A DNA stretch of 64,000 nucleotides from Agromyces mediolanus (lineage in GTDB: Bacteria; Actinomycetota; Actinomycetes; Actinomycetales; Microbacteriaceae), in NCBI RefSeq assembly GCF_023715325.1, contig NZ_JAMBNX010000001.1, positions 310,001 through 374,000 on the forward strand. The letters are read 5' to 3'. A model generated the notes under the pieces. That model did no database searches. It saw only the letters and a program-made list of their open reading frames with translations, and was not told where the DNA came from. Below, piece by piece: positions 63,243-64,000 of the stretch. The position numbers were made by a program, and so were the translations under genes. Positions within the stretch are counted from its first letter, which is position 1. Each line of letters opens with the position of its first letter.

Positions 63243-64000
63243 ATGTCAATGTCGATCGCATCCCCACCCGAGCCCCGAGGGGTGCATCCGCCCGGCGCGG
63301 TGATCCGTCGTCTCTCTGCCGTCCTCGTCGTGCTGTTCGTGCTGGCGGGCACGGTCGTGCTCGGTGCGGCGCCGGCGCACGCGGGCAGCCTGGGGACCGG
63401 CTACTACGGTGACTCGGGTTTCCTGGGGGCGTACAACACGGACGTCGACGGCAGGCAGGGGTACTGCATCGACCTCGGCGCGAACTCCCCGTTCGATCCC
63501 ACGTTGGGGCCGCAGACGGTGACCTCCCTGGACTCGCTATCCCGCCAGCAGCTTGCCGAGCTGAACTACGTGCTGGACAGGTGGGGCCAGTCGGGCGATC
63601 CCAACCTCACGGCGGCGGTCGCGCTGTATGTGTGGTCGGTCGCCGATGCCGGCGTCTACAACAGCCACGGGATGTCTGGCGACGACTACTACGTCGCCCG
63701 CGCGCCCGTCGGCGTGCGCGGCACGATCCTGGCGAACCTCGCTGTCATGCGGCAGGAGGCCGCCATCAACGCGGTCACCGATCCGTCGCTGTCGGTGAGC
63801 ATCGCCATGTCGGATCAGTACGCCGGCACGGTGACGGTCACCGCTCACCCGGCGTCGCTTCAGGGTGGGGCGGCGCTGACGGGCGCGGTGTTCGCGGACG
63901 GTTCCACGTCGCGCACGCTCGGCGCTGGGCAGTACGGCATTACGGGCATCCCGGCCGACGGGGTGCCGTCCTATCGGATCGAGGCGAGCATGAGCGTCGC
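63243..64000 (+). CDS. secreted surface protein with thioester-domain-like N-terminus (3' end outside window)
   Basis: The first 252 residues of a longer protein, open at the window edge. A signal peptide (RRLSAVLVVLFVLAGTVVL, cleavage near APAHA/GS at about residue 48) leads to a domain with GYCIDLGANSPFD (Cys about 77). It continues with LAELNYVLDRWGQS and AAVALYVWSVADAG. This layout resembles thioester (TQxA) domains of Gram-positive adhesins, but the Gln expected before the A-x-W motif is not evident, so an internal thioester may not form. A second, strand-rich domain begins near residue 170. AGGAGG precedes ATG 63243. GC is host-like again. Confidence 0.75.
   Translation, partial: MSMSIASPPEPRGVHPPGAVIRRLSAVLVVLFVLAGTVVLGAAPAHAGSLGTGYYGDSGFLGAYNTDVDGRQGYCIDLGANSPFDPTLGPQTVTSLDSLSRQQLAELNYVLDRWGQSGDPNLTAAVALYVWSVADAGVYNSHGMSGDDYYVARAPVGVRGTILANLAVMRQEAAINAVTDPSLSVSIAMSDQYAGTVTVTAHPASLQGGAALTGAVFADGSTSRTLGAGQYGITGIPADGVPSYRIEASMSV

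Larger units (their letters stand above)
54280..64000. mobile_element. accessory island in tadA: tandem cassettes bounded by the same site
   Basis: Starts at the Walker A codon of tadA and runs past the window edge. Internal copies of the junction at 61.8 and 63.07 kb divide it into a 7.5-kb unit, a 1.26-kb unit and a third unit. The first two have visibly lower GC and less biased codon use than the flanks. No integrase, transposase or conjugation gene is seen in the visible part. Confidence 0.75.

Overview
The window is high-GC actinobacterial chromosome, most likely from the family Microbacteriaceae. The evidence is GC-rich codon use, frequent GTG and TTG starts, TAnnnT -10 boxes placed 5-7 bases before start codons (leaderless transcripts), ATGA/GTGA gene overlaps, an actinobacterial 6C small RNA, and a gene set typical of that family (DnaX-RecR, LysC-Asd, Mqo, Rv2578c-type radical SAM protein, PASTA penicillin-binding protein). 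The genus cannot be fixed from sequence alone.

Layout. 1-2.9 kb: 3' part of acetate kinase, then an ArsR-type regulator coupled to an MFS exporter. 2.9-11.7 kb: a surface-protein locus. A minus-strand operon encodes three SipW-type secreted proteins and a SipW-like signal peptidase fused to an anchored ectodomain, divergent from a 1775-residue IPT/TIG repeat protein. 11.9-19.1 kb: DksA-like protein, dnaX, recR, a membrane protein, an NTF2-like protein, aspartate kinase and aspartate-semialdehyde dehydrogenase. 19.4-26.6 kb: a putative exopolysaccharide locus with histidine kinase, degenerate GGDEF membrane protein, lipoprotein, processive GT2 glycosyltransferase, response regulator and GH6 glucanase. 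26.9-36.1 kb: an oligosaccharide utilisation operon (Dpp-type ABC importer, ROK regulator, GH4 6-phospho-glycosidase, BadF-type sugar kinase). 36.1-53.1 kb: mqo, an ABC-F gene behind an apparent transcription attenuator, a radical SAM protein, a kinase-like pair, tdk, a universal stress protein, UDP-glucose dehydrogenase, tRNA-Pro, a metallophosphoesterase, a PASTA PBP, a DUF4177-like protein, RidA and acetyl-CoA synthetase.

53.4-64 kb: a 6C RNA followed by tadA, which is cut exactly at its Walker A lysine codon by an accessory island. A 22-bp sequence at the tadA junction recurs twice further on (61.8 and 63.07 kb). There it is preceded by a shared element-end sequence, so the island reads as a tandem array of separate cassettes. 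Cassette 1 (7.5 kb) carries a Hachiman-like anti-phage pair (HamA nuclease, HamB helicase) with an HEPN-like gene, an XRE-ImmA/IrrE protease gene and an unknown gene. Cassette 2 (1.26 kb) carries one unknown gene. The third unit starts with a secreted surface protein that runs off the window. No recombinase gene and no 3' half of tadA are present, so both should lie beyond position 64000 or elsewhere.

How the genes work together: the polysaccharide genes form a synthesis, trimming and signalling unit. The neighbouring ABC/ROK/GH4/kinase operon could salvage beta-linked oligosaccharides. The tadA-inserted array looks like a defence hotspot.
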